From Bacteroidetes bacterium UBA6161 (GTDB lineage: Bacteria; Bacteroidota; Bacteroidia; NS11-12g; UBA955), in NCBI GenBank assembly GCA_002422315.1, contig DIUJ01000063.1, positions 12,483 to 76,482 of the forward strand: a DNA stretch of 64,000 nt, written 5' to 3'. Of this stretch, positions 9,087-19,120 are shown piece by piece. The notes beneath the pieces are model-generated. The model was not told the origin of the DNA, did not search any database, and was given only the letters and a program-made list of their open reading frames with translations. The stretch's first letter is position 1. Each line of letters opens with the position of its first letter. The position numbers and the translations under genes are program-made.

Positions 9087-10223
9087 TTATTTACCAGGTC
9101 TCTTCCCGTTGTCTAATTTAATAATTAAACCAAAGGTGTGAGTACCCTGAAAAGGGTTGGTGTGGCGGTAAGAATAATCTACGGCTACTAAGGAATTATT
9201 GGTAGAATTGGGGTCATTCTTTTTGTTTACGAATGGTATTTGAACAGTTCCTCCTAATGCCAATCCTGTATGGGCATCGTTTCTTGTATCATAAGAAAAT
9301 CCTCCTGGCTGAAAATTATAGCCTGCTCTCAACATTAAGATATTGTTGTAAGTATATTCAGCACCTAAAGTGGTCATATTGGGAGAAAATGCATTAAAGT
9401 TGTAATTCGCTGCTACAGTTAACTTGTGCATATACGTTTCTACATCATTGTCTAATCTAATATCATAAGAAAAACCTATGTTTATTAAAGAAGGCAAATT
9501 AATTCTATCTGCTCTTTGATTGACAGTAGTTTCATAAGATCCATTTTGAAGCAACGCTTTATAAGATAAACCATCTCCATTTGGTCGCATATCTGGACCA
9601 AGATTTCTCAATGATATACCAAATTTTACATCATCTTTTTTATGTTTACTGGTAGGATTTGAACTTGTTGCGTATTGAACACCTGCATCAAAACAAACAC
9701 CAACAGTTCTTACATCAGGAATTTGCTCTTGAATAATTCTTGTTACAATACCTCCAGAAATTGAGTTTGTAAACTTTTTAGCATATCCTAAACCTAAATT
9801 TAAAAAAGAAGGCTTGTATGTTCCAAGGCCGCCATCAGGTTGTTGTACAGTAGTAATAGGAATATTTCCAAGGTCAAATGACATAAGGCTAACACCAATT
9901 ACATCAGAGCCATTTTTCCCAACATTTTGGGAAAAGCCAAAAGTGTTGATATTTATGTCTGTTCCTCTCATCCAGCTTGTGCGCGAAAATGCAAATTCTG
10001 ATTGTGTGGTCTTTGCTAATCCGGCAGGATTCATAAAGAAGGATTCCACACCTGTTACTCCAGCAGTATTTACATTCCCCCAGCCACTAGATCTTCCCCA
10101 GCCATTTATCAGAAGCTGAGTAGCGCCAGCAGAACCATATCTTGCTTCATCGCCAGCCATTAGGCTAGGAGTAAATCCTAAACCCAATGCTGCGAATGCC
10201 AATATTTTTATTCTATTTTTCAT
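9087..10223 (-). CDS. PorV/PorQ-family outer membrane protein
   Basis: A 378-residue beta-barrel protein with a signal peptide (MKNRIKILAFAALGLGFTPSLMAG). The N-terminal region GWGNVNTAGVTG followed by ESFFMNPAGLAKT is typical of the PorV/PorQ family (also annotated UPF0164). Family members such as PorV shuttle T9SS cargo to the surface attachment machinery. Alternating hydrophobic strands continue to the C-terminal THTFGLIIKL. It is the last gene of a TonB receptor / T9SS exoprotein / PorV-like set, with gaps of 16 and 30 bases, and is followed by a strong terminator. It may be a dedicated partner of the adjacent exoprotein rather than the general PorV; that is inference. Confidence 0.8.
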   Translation of the reverse strand: MKNRIKILAFAALGLGFTPSLMAGDEARYGSAGATQLLINGWGRSSGWGNVNTAGVTGVESFFMNPAGLAKTTQSEFAFSRTSWMRGTDININTFGFSQNVGKNGSDVIGVSLMSFDLGNIPITTVQQPDGGLGTYKPSFLNLGLGYAKKFTNSISGGIVTRIIQEQIPDVRTVGVCFDAGVQYATSSNPTSKHKKDDVKFGISLRNLGPDMRPNGDGLSYKALLQNGSYETTVNQRADRINLPSLINIGFSYDIRLDNDVETYMHKLTVAANYNFNAFSPNMTTLGAEYTYNNILMLRAGYNFQPGGFSYDTRNDAHTGLALGGTVQIPFVNKKNDPNSTNNSLVAVDYSYRHTNPFQGTHTFGLIIKLDNGKRPGK

Positions 10224-10253
10224 TATTTAATTCTTAATTAATCCTTACTAATT

Positions 10254-13200
10254 TTAATACGAATCCAAATCTAATGTCCTCATTACTCCATACCATTTAA
10301 GTACTTTCTCACCCAAATCCCCACCATCTACATGTATTATGTATAGTCCAGTAGCAATAGGTACTCTTTGGTTGTTTTTCAAATCCCAGTCTATGAATGT
10401 TAAATCATCATCTTTTTTAATTCTCCTAACCAATGTACCACTTAAGGAATATATTGAGATAGTACAAGTTTTAGGTAAGTTCGTGATTTTAACTCTACTG
10501 TCTACTGGGCTTGTTTCATACCCTGAGTATGCGTAATAAGGATTTGGTACAATGTTTATTAGCTCCATTGCCTTTTTACCTACTTCTGCATTCATCGTTG
10601 GTGCAATATCACTTGTATTGAATCTATAGATTGGTGCGATATTAGAACCTGAAGGAGTATTTCCGCTTACAGTATATGGTTTTCTTACCCTTAATTTAAT
10701 TGTAACTTCTGTTGGAGGTACACCATTTTTAAATTCAAAACCAGGGTTCACCATAGCTGGAATTACCCACATTGCTTGCGACATAACTTCTCTTTTTGCA
10801 AGAGTAGTTGGCGATGTTCCAGGTGTAGTTACTTGCAATTTAGATTTATATAAATTTCCTTCATCGTACTTAGTACCTTGGAAAGACCTGTTTGGTAATC
10901 CTTTATAATTGCCCATTACGTATATATAATGTTTTCCACCATAAGCTGGGTAAGGGTCATTTGGTCTATTAAAATTAGGAGTTGGGTTCCAAATCATATC
11001 TCTACCGTTTTCACCAGCAAGATAAGAGTCTTCTCCAAACATAATATTTAATCTTTCCCCGGTTTCCAGATTTATTGCATAGCCAGGGAAGTAAGAAGTT
11101 CCTCTATCTCCAGGTACTTCATTCAAATTCCTATCCCTTGAAGTTCCCCAACGCATGTTAAATTTAGTCATACTTCCTTCATTTAATACTTGGTCTTCTC
11201 CTAGTTCCAATACTACACATTTGGTCCATTTAGATCTGTCTGGAGTGATTACCAAGTCAATGCTTGCCAATTCACTTAATGGGTTGTCGGCTGGTTGATT
11301 TCCACTAAACGCTGGTCCAAAAGTATTTTGACCATTTGCAAAACCTGCTCTTGAACATAAAGCATAAGGTGCTATTCTTCCATTCCAAATTTTTTCGTAA
11401 GCCTCACTTGGATCTAAATAATCGTTACCAATTAAGTTGTCATCTAAATAAGCATTTGCAGGAGAAGTCCTAGTAGTTCCTGAACGAATCCAATTTAAAG
11501 ATTGGTTTGCATCTATATCTGGCAAAGCTGTTAACCATCTCTTAGAGTCGTCTTGGAATTGAACATCGAAGGTTAAAAATCCATTGGTTGGTTCATTTGC
11601 AGCATCTACCCCTGGTGCTTTCACTTGTTCTACGGTTACAGACATACCCCAATCTTTTAGAGAGTTGGCAGTTTTTACTCTTCTATTACCGTCCAAGCCT
11701 TGGGTGGTTTCAAACCTATATGCAATGGTTGTATCAGAAAATACGGTATCGCTAGTGGTTTTGTTTATGAGCATCCACCTTGCGCTATCTGCTATAGACT
11801 CTTTTACACCTGTTCCTGGTATTGGTACTATTGGGTTTTCCAAAAGTACAAACTCAAATTCAGCATTTGGAACTTTAAATGGATCTACAACTTTAATGTT
11901 TACTGGTCCAGAGCCATTAATGTAGGTAGGGTCTTCTACTCCATTGTTTGCTAAGATTCTATCCACTGTTTCTTTGGTAAATTCTAAGATATTACCTCCA
12001 TTTCCTCTACCTTCTATTCTAGTAAGCTTAGGACCAGAGCCATAGGCAGAATTTAATTGTGTACCTGTATTCCCTCTTGGTTCAGATTTATGAGGAACAC
12101 CAGATATTCTTTCAACAGATCTTCCTGCTAAAAACTGAACAGGTTCTTTTTTCAAAGAATCATTTGCAGGAAATGCATAAGCCAATACCATGTAATAGTA
12201 TGTTTTAAAATTGATAAACGTTTTATTAGAAGTTGTCGCAAACTGGTCTTCTTTAAAAGAAATAGTTTGAACAATCCCTTGGTTCGCACCATTTACTTTT
12301 TCTACTGGAATCTCTTGGCTAACCACAGGGTCAAATTCCAAGTTTATCATTTGAGAGATATTGTCTTTTACATCGCATTGGAAAGCTAATCTTGCTCTGT
12401 CAACATTATTCAAGTCGCCAGTATTCACTGTTCCATCTTTCAATTGGTAAATCATATATCCTTGGAATTTATATTCTATAGAATCCCCGCTTTCATTCAC
12501 TACTTTTTCACTGTAGTTTAAAGTTTTTTGGGTATTATAAAATTTCATTACCAATTCATTTTCTAATTCTTGCATTTCGATATCTGGAGCATCTGGACCT
12601 TGAATTAACAAGAAGTTGTTGTTGAAAAGTCTTTGAGCTCTATCGGAAGCTCTTTGTAACAATCCAAGAGAACCGGTTGCTCCTCCACTTGTAGTTCTTG
12701 CCCATACCACACCAACAGTAACATAATTTTTTGCACCGGGTAACAATGTAAATGGACCAGAGGATTGAATGTATCTTCTATCTCCAGGAGGATTGCCCAC
12801 GGTTTTTTCACTCCAATTTTGACCGGGGAAATTAGGATCTGTAGTACCAGGGAACATATAGGTGGTGATTTGAGAACCGCCAATACCATTACCGCCATAA
12901 GTCATTTCATTACCATTTTTCCACCTAGCTCTTAGGTAATTGTAATAATGAATAGCTTGTTGAGGATTTCCATTTATGGGGTCAAAGTTGTTGTTGTAAT
13001 AAACAAATGCATACAATCCCAATTCATTACCCGCAGAATCTCTGGGGCCTTCAAAAAAGTCTGTTCCTATGGATGGAGGATTTAAACCATATCCTAAAAT
13101 ACCATCGTCAAAATCATCTCCATTATAGCAATAGCCTAAATCTCTACCTACATCACAACCTACATAATCATCGAAGGCAAAACCTAAATCGGCATCTACC

Positions 13201-14117
13201 CATTGGCCAAAATATGTATTTTCTAAAGCTTCTGAACCTCTATTTATTACTTCTGAACGATAAAAAGTCATGTTATTTATCTCATCGTTAGTTGCAAAGG
13301 CAAAAGCTGTAGTTTTTAATTCCAAACCTATTGGCAGGCCATTAGTTTCCGAGTGAACATTTCCTCTGTCATTGTATACAAACCAAAGCATCATATCGGG
13401 CTGGTCTCTAGGTCTGTTAGCATTAGCAGGTCTTAAGGGGTCTAATACGGGATATTCGCCATTAAATGGCTCATAAACACCTGGAGAACCAAACCCTGCT
13501 TGCTCATAGTAAGGAGCCATATCATCTGTTTCTCCTGGGCTAAATCTTTGTGGTCTATTTCTACCGGCAGGCCATTCTAAGATAGAAGGTGCTAGGTCCG
13601 ACCAGCCTGACTCTTCTGCTTGTAACAATTCTTCTCTTGTTACTTTCCAAATTTTGTCATAACTGTTACAAAGTCCTTCTTCAGTAGAACCTAAGGCTGT
13701 ATCAAGGGGACCTGGATAAAAGTCACTTCCAGATTGTCTGTAGGTCATGGCAGCGATTCTTAGATTTCCATCCCCTCTTCCTATTCCACCAATCCATAAG
13801 GCTCCAGCAAACAAAGAGTGTCTTCTAATTGCATTTGCATCTGTAACTTTGGGTATTTCATATTTAGGGTTGTTTAAATCCCACCACATATCCCCACCAT
13901 TTAGAATCTTTGTTCTAACGTTGTTCACATCCAAATCCGCACTTTGGCTGGCTGGAGAACAATTGCTTGCAAATCTTCTCAAGTTATTGGAAGGCAGATC
14001 GCTCCCTGGAGTAGGATTTACTCCTGCTTTTTTTACAAAGCCTTGAATTTCCTTTGCACTTATGTTGAGTGTTCCTAACACCAACATGCTAATAAGAAAT
14101 AAATATACTTTTCTCAT
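10254..14117 (-). CDS. large secreted protein with T9SS type A sorting domain
   Basis: A 1287-residue exoprotein with a signal peptide (MRKVYLFLISMLVLGTLNISAK). The body has no motif I can name; it contains many Asn, Gly, Asp and aromatic residues, with DADLGFAFDDYVGCDVGRD and similar acidic stretches at about 300-330 that could bind calcium. The last 95 or so residues form a T9SS type A sorting domain (NIVPNPYYAYSG, VKITNLPKTCTISIYSLSG, VPIATGLYIIHV). It lies 16 bases downstream of the TonB-receptor gene and 30 bases upstream of the PorV-like gene. The arrangement suggests a surface-exposed protein working with that receptor, perhaps in capture of a polymer or metal; substrate unknown. Confidence 0.8.
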   Translation of the reverse strand: MRKVYLFLISMLVLGTLNISAKEIQGFVKKAGVNPTPGSDLPSNNLRRFASNCSPASQSADLDVNNVRTKILNGGDMWWDLNNPKYEIPKVTDANAIRRHSLFAGALWIGGIGRGDGNLRIAAMTYRQSGSDFYPGPLDTALGSTEEGLCNSYDKIWKVTREELLQAEESGWSDLAPSILEWPAGRNRPQRFSPGETDDMAPYYEQAGFGSPGVYEPFNGEYPVLDPLRPANANRPRDQPDMMLWFVYNDRGNVHSETNGLPIGLELKTTAFAFATNDEINNMTFYRSEVINRGSEALENTYFGQWVDADLGFAFDDYVGCDVGRDLGYCYNGDDFDDGILGYGLNPPSIGTDFFEGPRDSAGNELGLYAFVYYNNNFDPINGNPQQAIHYYNYLRARWKNGNEMTYGGNGIGGSQITTYMFPGTTDPNFPGQNWSEKTVGNPPGDRRYIQSSGPFTLLPGAKNYVTVGVVWARTTSGGATGSLGLLQRASDRAQRLFNNNFLLIQGPDAPDIEMQELENELVMKFYNTQKTLNYSEKVVNESGDSIEYKFQGYMIYQLKDGTVNTGDLNNVDRARLAFQCDVKDNISQMINLEFDPVVSQEIPVEKVNGANQGIVQTISFKEDQFATTSNKTFINFKTYYYMVLAYAFPANDSLKKEPVQFLAGRSVERISGVPHKSEPRGNTGTQLNSAYGSGPKLTRIEGRGNGGNILEFTKETVDRILANNGVEDPTYINGSGPVNIKVVDPFKVPNAEFEFVLLENPIVPIPGTGVKESIADSARWMLINKTTSDTVFSDTTIAYRFETTQGLDGNRRVKTANSLKDWGMSVTVEQVKAPGVDAANEPTNGFLTFDVQFQDDSKRWLTALPDIDANQSLNWIRSGTTRTSPANAYLDDNLIGNDYLDPSEAYEKIWNGRIAPYALCSRAGFANGQNTFGPAFSGNQPADNPLSELASIDLVITPDRSKWTKCVVLELGEDQVLNEGSMTKFNMRWGTSRDRNLNEVPGDRGTSYFPGYAINLETGERLNIMFGEDSYLAGENGRDMIWNPTPNFNRPNDPYPAYGGKHYIYVMGNYKGLPNRSFQGTKYDEGNLYKSKLQVTTPGTSPTTLAKREVMSQAMWVIPAMVNPGFEFKNGVPPTEVTIKLRVRKPYTVSGNTPSGSNIAPIYRFNTSDIAPTMNAEVGKKAMELINIVPNPYYAYSGYETSPVDSRVKITNLPKTCTISIYSLSGTLVRRIKKDDDLTFIDWDLKNNQRVPIATGLYIIHVDGGDLGEKVLKWYGVMRTLDLDSY

Positions 14118-14133
14118 AATTTTTTTTTATTAA

Positions 14134-17100
14134 TTAAAACATAAATCTAACACCAAGTCTAGCAAATCTAGGCGCTTGGTAATTGTTTGGACTATTTACT
14201 AAAACTCTATACAGATCGGTATAAGCCTGTGCACTTAACTGCTCAGATACCGCTTGCTGACCTCTTGGAGAATTGATAAAGCCATCGTCGTCTGGCTGGC
14301 CAGTGTATGAATAAACTCCTCTCACGTTTTGGAAGTTAAATACATTGGTTACCCATAAGAAAATGTTTGCTTGAATTGGTTTTCTTTCTACGCCTTCTGC
14401 ATCTTTACCTCTTTTGATTATAGCAGTTTTGGAAATGTTGAAATCCACATTGTACTGCCATGGCAATCTCGATCCAAATGGTGTTCCTTTGATATTTGCC
14501 CTATCTGCAGAACCTATTTGAGTTGGTACGTTAGTAGCGGTATAAGGAAGACCAGAGTTAGCAGAGAATACAAAGTTTGCATTCACATTTTGGAAAACTT
14601 TTTCACCCCAAACTGGCCCAGCATAAGTTGATTTCTTAGTTAATTTATTATAAAAACCGAAATCATAGTTAAAGATTACTCTTGCTTGGTGCCTTATATC
14701 CAACTCTCCCAACGGGAACATTGTTCTTAAGTTAGGTTGGTTAGAAGCTATAAGAGCGGCAGCTGCATTTGGGTTTGAACCTGTTCCATCTGCAAACTGT
14801 AAAGTATAGTTGGTAGTAATAGAAATATTGTTATTTCTAAATTGGTATTCACCAGAAAACCCTTTAACTGTACTAAAGTCAATATTTTGATAACTAATAT
14901 AAGTTATAGGATAAGCTTGGCTATATTGGAACAACTGAATATCGTTCTTAATTTCAGAATAATACGCATCAATTGTTAATGCAGAATTATCCCCCAGCAT
15001 TTGTTTAAAACCAATTTGGTATTCTGTTTTGATACGAGGTTTTAGCGCAGGGTTTGCAAGGGCTCCAGCATTTCTTTGGTCCATATAGTAGTAGTTATCT
15101 ATTGTCAGAAAAGAGGCTCCTGTTAGTGGTCTTTGGGCCAAAACGTCAAAACTTGCATAGAAACTTGCTTCTTCACGAATTGGGAAGGCAAAGTATACAC
15201 GTGGTAAAACATTGATTTTTGGATCGAAATCTTGAAATGAATTTCTTGTAATTTGCTGATTGCTTGGATCTACAAGATATGGTGCAATTCTTCCAGAATT
15301 AGTTTGGTTTGCAAGAGCTTCTGGGCTGCTTAATTCGTTTCCACCTGCATCATACCATTGGTCTCCATTTCTATATCCAATTACTTTTGTTGGACTATTC
15401 ACATCGTTTACATAAACTTTGTAGTCATCTCCCATATTGTTTGGGTGGCTTATGTTATTACCATTAATATCTGAAACTTCCCCAACTGTTTTAACAGGGT
15501 ATAAAGAGTATGGATCCTTAAGAACCAACTGGTTTGCGTCGTATCTCTCTAAACGAAGACCTAAACGGAAAATTACGTCTTTGAAGGCAAACTTATCCTG
15601 AACCCATGCTGCTGCATATACAGGCATAAATGCGCCCAATGCTCTTTTGGCAGGGTCGTTTGTAAAGTCTTCTACGCTTGGCCTACCTCTAACTATATTA
15701 CCTAAGTGATCGTAACCATAGTAGCTAACAAAACTAGATCCGTTGTTCAAAAGCTCATTTGCATTAAACATCTCCAATCTAAAATCATCTGGAGTAAATG
15801 AGTTCACTTCTACAAATGTTTTATCGTCTATGGTATTGCCTTTTATGTCTTTTCTACCGTCTTTAATTAACTTTTCTCTGAAGTTTTTATCAAAGTTGGT
15901 TTGAGCAGCAGTATTAACAAATCTATTGAATCTAACGGTATCTTGAAAAACCCCATTTTCGTCGTAAGCAACAATTGGATTAGATCTGTCTAACTCTGAT
16001 ATGTGACTATTCATAAGCAAAGGCATTAATCTCCATAAACCAGCTGCATTCAATCCCCAGCCTCTGTTAATTGTTTGCTCATATTGCAATCCAAATTGAA
16101 GATCGTGTGGTGTTGCTTTTTTATCTCCTCTGTTTGGCCCTCTTAACTGTGCTTCTGCCATAGCATAAAAAGTATACCTTTCTGCTTGAGATTTACTAAA
16201 GTTTGAGGAAATAAAACCTGGAGTTGCCCATATAGAATAAACGTTTGGAGGATTGAAACCATTTAATAAACCTTGTAGCTGTTGTACTTGGAATTCATTG
16301 GAAGGTGTAAAACCTTGCTCGCCCAATAGATTATATAGATTAGAGGTATAGTTACCTCTTAATGGATTTATATCTCTGTTCATAAAATCACTCGCTCTAG
16401 TAAATTTATAGGCTGTATCTCTAAAGCCATTTTGTTCCCAGTAGTTTCTTAAGAATACAGTATCCCCTTTTTGGTCAATAAATCTTTTAGCAGGCACATC
16501 CGGATTGGTTGGATCACCATAATAAGTGAAACTCTCGGTTTGGTATCTGTCAAATTTACCTATATAACCATAATCAAAGATTCTATCTCTATGGAATTGG
16601 TCAAAAGCACCTGTGATAGTATTTTGATAATCCAAACGAACGGTGAAGAATGCATTACTTAAAGTTGTTTTCTTTCCTTTTGTTCCTAGTGTATCTACAG
16701 GCTCTGGAAGTCTTTGAGTAAATCTTAAATAAGAACGGATAGTATAGCTATTGTTTCTACCATTCAAATCATAGTTCATGATATTGTTGTTTACAGCAAA
16801 ACCATCTCCTTGTTGTAAGCTACTGTAAAAACTAAGGTCTGAATTTTTAGAAGGCATATAGTCAATTTTGCCTTGTAAGTTTCCGCCCCATTGTGAACTA
16901 TTTGGTCTCACTCTAACATTTTCCAAATCGTTTCTAGTTAAATAATTACCAGCATGAACGAATCCTCCGTCGATATTTGCAACCAATGGATTTCTTTCAA
17001 TTTCTCTTAATACATCTTCTTTAACTTTATATACTCCAATAAATGATGGGCTAGGGTCGCGATTGTAGTTCATGTTACCAGCAATCATGTAGCCCAAAAC

Positions 17101-17976
17101 TACTCTTTCTATATTTTTTTGGTTTTTGTTTTTAATCCATAAAGGACCAGATGCAAACGCTTCTATTTGATTAAAGTCAAATCTATTTTCACGACGAAAT
17201 CTGTTGTCATTCTCAAACCTGTCTCCAGTTAATTTGAAAAACTCTGTAGGAGTAGAGCTTATAAACTCAACCGAACCTTGGTGAAATCTTGAAGCTCCTC
17301 TGGTGGTTACCGAAATAGCTCCACCTGTAAAGTCCCCAAATTGTGCAGGCACACCATTTTGATATACGTTGATTTGGCCTTGAGCCGCTTGGGTCATACC
17401 CACGGATCCAATAGCTCTAACCCCGTCGATAAAGTATGCAGTACCATCTGTTCGCGACCCCCTGAAACTCACCCCTCCACTTGCGGTTCTATTAACCCCT
17501 CTTTGAAGAGCGGCTATATCCCCTAGGTTACGGGTAGGTAATTGTTTGATTTCTTTTTCGGATACAACATTTACTGTTTCTCCTACTTCAACCAATTTTC
17601 TCTTTTCCCTTACTTCTGCTAATTTAAGCGTTCTTCCACCGCCTAAGGTAATTTCTCTTCGAACAATACCATCGGCAGATACAAGCACTGAAAGTCTTGC
17701 AGTGTCTTGCGAACCAACAGAAGTAACTACGATATCGTATTCTCCTGGAGTAAGGGTTTTGAACTGGAAAGAACCTTCTATGTCCGCAGCTACACCCGAA
17801 ACGTAGCGTCCATTTTGTTCTAACCTGATAGTTGCAAACTCTACTGGGCTTTTTGTAACAGCATCAATTACCTTCCCTCGAATCTCTCCGAAGTTAGATT
17901 GAGCGTTTACATAACCTACACTTAACAAAGCTATGAGAAGTGTGGCATTTCTTAACATTGTATAAATCAGTTTCAT
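14134..17976 (-). CDS. TonB-dependent outer membrane receptor with carboxypeptidase-regulatory-like domain
   Basis: The product has 1280 residues. A signal peptide ends near residue 26 (VGYVNAQ). A carboxypeptidase-regulatory-like beta-sandwich follows at about 28-110 (GKVIDAVTKSPVEFATIRLE), then the plug domain at about 125-240 with RTASGGVSFRGSRTDGTAYF, IDGVRAIG and GGAISVTTRG, and a long 22-strand-type barrel ending in the aromatic LGVRFMF. The family imports large or scarce ligands across the outer membrane using TonB-ExbBD energy. No SusD homologue is next to it. The partners are instead a T9SS exoprotein and a PorV-like protein. It is the first gene of that transcript. An alternative start is the ATG six codons downstream (MLRNATLLIALL). 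Ligand unknown. Confidence 0.9.
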   Translation of the reverse strand: MKLIYTMLRNATLLIALLSVGYVNAQSNFGEIRGKVIDAVTKSPVEFATIRLEQNGRYVSGVAADIEGSFQFKTLTPGEYDIVVTSVGSQDTARLSVLVSADGIVRREITLGGGRTLKLAEVREKRKLVEVGETVNVVSEKEIKQLPTRNLGDIAALQRGVNRTASGGVSFRGSRTDGTAYFIDGVRAIGSVGMTQAAQGQINVYQNGVPAQFGDFTGGAISVTTRGASRFHQGSVEFISSTPTEFFKLTGDRFENDNRFRRENRFDFNQIEAFASGPLWIKNKNQKNIERVVLGYMIAGNMNYNRDPSPSFIGVYKVKEDVLREIERNPLVANIDGGFVHAGNYLTRNDLENVRVRPNSSQWGGNLQGKIDYMPSKNSDLSFYSSLQQGDGFAVNNNIMNYDLNGRNNSYTIRSYLRFTQRLPEPVDTLGTKGKKTTLSNAFFTVRLDYQNTITGAFDQFHRDRIFDYGYIGKFDRYQTESFTYYGDPTNPDVPAKRFIDQKGDTVFLRNYWEQNGFRDTAYKFTRASDFMNRDINPLRGNYTSNLYNLLGEQGFTPSNEFQVQQLQGLLNGFNPPNVYSIWATPGFISSNFSKSQAERYTFYAMAEAQLRGPNRGDKKATPHDLQFGLQYEQTINRGWGLNAAGLWRLMPLLMNSHISELDRSNPIVAYDENGVFQDTVRFNRFVNTAAQTNFDKNFREKLIKDGRKDIKGNTIDDKTFVEVNSFTPDDFRLEMFNANELLNNGSSFVSYYGYDHLGNIVRGRPSVEDFTNDPAKRALGAFMPVYAAAWVQDKFAFKDVIFRLGLRLERYDANQLVLKDPYSLYPVKTVGEVSDINGNNISHPNNMGDDYKVYVNDVNSPTKVIGYRNGDQWYDAGGNELSSPEALANQTNSGRIAPYLVDPSNQQITRNSFQDFDPKINVLPRVYFAFPIREEASFYASFDVLAQRPLTGASFLTIDNYYYMDQRNAGALANPALKPRIKTEYQIGFKQMLGDNSALTIDAYYSEIKNDIQLFQYSQAYPITYISYQNIDFSTVKGFSGEYQFRNNNISITTNYTLQFADGTGSNPNAAAALIASNQPNLRTMFPLGELDIRHQARVIFNYDFGFYNKLTKKSTYAGPVWGEKVFQNVNANFVFSANSGLPYTATNVPTQIGSADRANIKGTPFGSRLPWQYNVDFNISKTAIIKRGKDAEGVERKPIQANIFLWVTNVFNFQNVRGVYSYTGQPDDDGFINSPRGQQAVSEQLSAQAYTDLYRVLVNSPNNYQAPRFARLGVRFMF

Positions 17977-18077
17977 ATACTTAATTTACTTATTTTTTTA
18001 ATTAATTTTACCTTAAACTATAGGCGGTGCAATTTCTTTTTATTTTTTTAATATGACAAATGATTAAACATTTTTTT

Positions 18078-19037
18078 TTACAAGCGTCCTAAAAAATGTT
18101 TTATTTTGCTTGACAACACATCAGATATTTGCCTGTATGACTCTGATGTCCAGCCTGCTACATGTGGTGTAACCAGCACATTTGGCATAGAAAAGATTTT
18201 AGAGTAAAGGTCGGTTTGGGTTAAGGAACGGTTTTGAGGTTCTTCTTCTTCTAGAACATCTGCACCAAAATGGCTAATTTTTCCTACTACAATAGCCCGT
18301 AACACTTCTTTGGTATTCACTATTTTTCCTCGGCTTGTGTTAATCAATACAATAGGCTTTAAGAAATTTGCCAGAAATTCAGTATTTACCATTCCGATTG
18401 TTTCTTTTGTAAGTGGAATATGCAAACTTAGAATATCTGATTCTTTATAAATTTCTTGCATTGTTGCTTTCTGAGCATATATAGAATCTATTTTTTTGTA
18501 TTTGTCATACGCCAATACCTTAATTTGAAAACCAGACAACAAACGAGCTAAAGCAGAACCATTGTTACCAAAACCTATAATTCCAATGGTTTTATTCCTT
18601 AATTCTATCCCTCTGTTTTTTTCTCTGTTCCACATTCCATTTTTAATTTCTGTAAAAGAGGAATAAAAATTATTAGAAAGTGCTAGTAAAAGTCCTAGAG
18701 CATGTTCTGCCACAGCATTTGAATTTGCTTCGGGAGCATTTAAAAGAACTACCCCGTTTGCAAAAGCATACTCTTCGTCTATATTGTCTAAACCAGACCC
18801 GCCTCTTGCTATAAATCTTAGATTTATAGCTTTGTCAAAGAACGCTTTATTGCACCTAATTTTACTTCTTACGATAAACCCCTCAAAATTTGAGATTATT
18901 TGCAAGATCTCTGCCTCCTGTATATTTGGTTTATAAACCGCCTCCACTTCTTTTATTTCTTGGAGATTTTTTATTAGTACGGGGTGAAAATCGTCTGCAA
19001 TTAAAATCTTAATTTTTTTTATGGCTTTTTCGTACAT
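18078..19037 (-). CDS. D-2-hydroxyacid dehydrogenase, phosphoglycerate dehydrogenase-like
   Basis: A 319-residue NAD-dependent D-isomer 2-hydroxyacid dehydrogenase. The Rossmann motif GIIGFGNNGSALARLL lies at about 150-165. VLINTSRGKIVN, the catalytic-region GADVLEEEEPQ and the histidine in LVTPHVAGWT are all present. RGGSGLDNID fits the substrate-binding loop. The protein lacks the C-terminal ACT domain of long SerA enzymes, so it is the short form found in many Bacteroidota. The probable role is 3-phosphoglycerate oxidation in serine synthesis, but a different 2-oxoacid cannot be excluded. It follows murI after 83 bases on the same strand. Confidence 0.85.
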   Translation of the reverse strand: MYEKAIKKIKILIADDFHPVLIKNLQEIKEVEAVYKPNIQEAEILQIISNFEGFIVRSKIRCNKAFFDKAINLRFIARGGSGLDNIDEEYAFANGVVLLNAPEANSNAVAEHALGLLLALSNNFYSSFTEIKNGMWNREKNRGIELRNKTIGIIGFGNNGSALARLLSGFQIKVLAYDKYKKIDSIYAQKATMQEIYKESDILSLHIPLTKETIGMVNTEFLANFLKPIVLINTSRGKIVNTKEVLRAIVVGKISHFGADVLEEEEPQNRSLTQTDLYSKIFSMPNVLVTPHVAGWTSESYRQISDVLSSKIKHFLGRL

Positions 19038-19120
19038 TCAAAAGTATGTTTAATATTATTAATATATAGTGCAAGTTGGCAAAAGGACAAAACTGTCTTA
19101 TTAACGGACAAAATTGGAAA

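Noticed and set aside
12605..12898. Alternative minus-strand frame within the 1287-residue exoprotein gene
   Set aside because: It lies wholly inside a longer, clearly coding frame and has no signals of its own.
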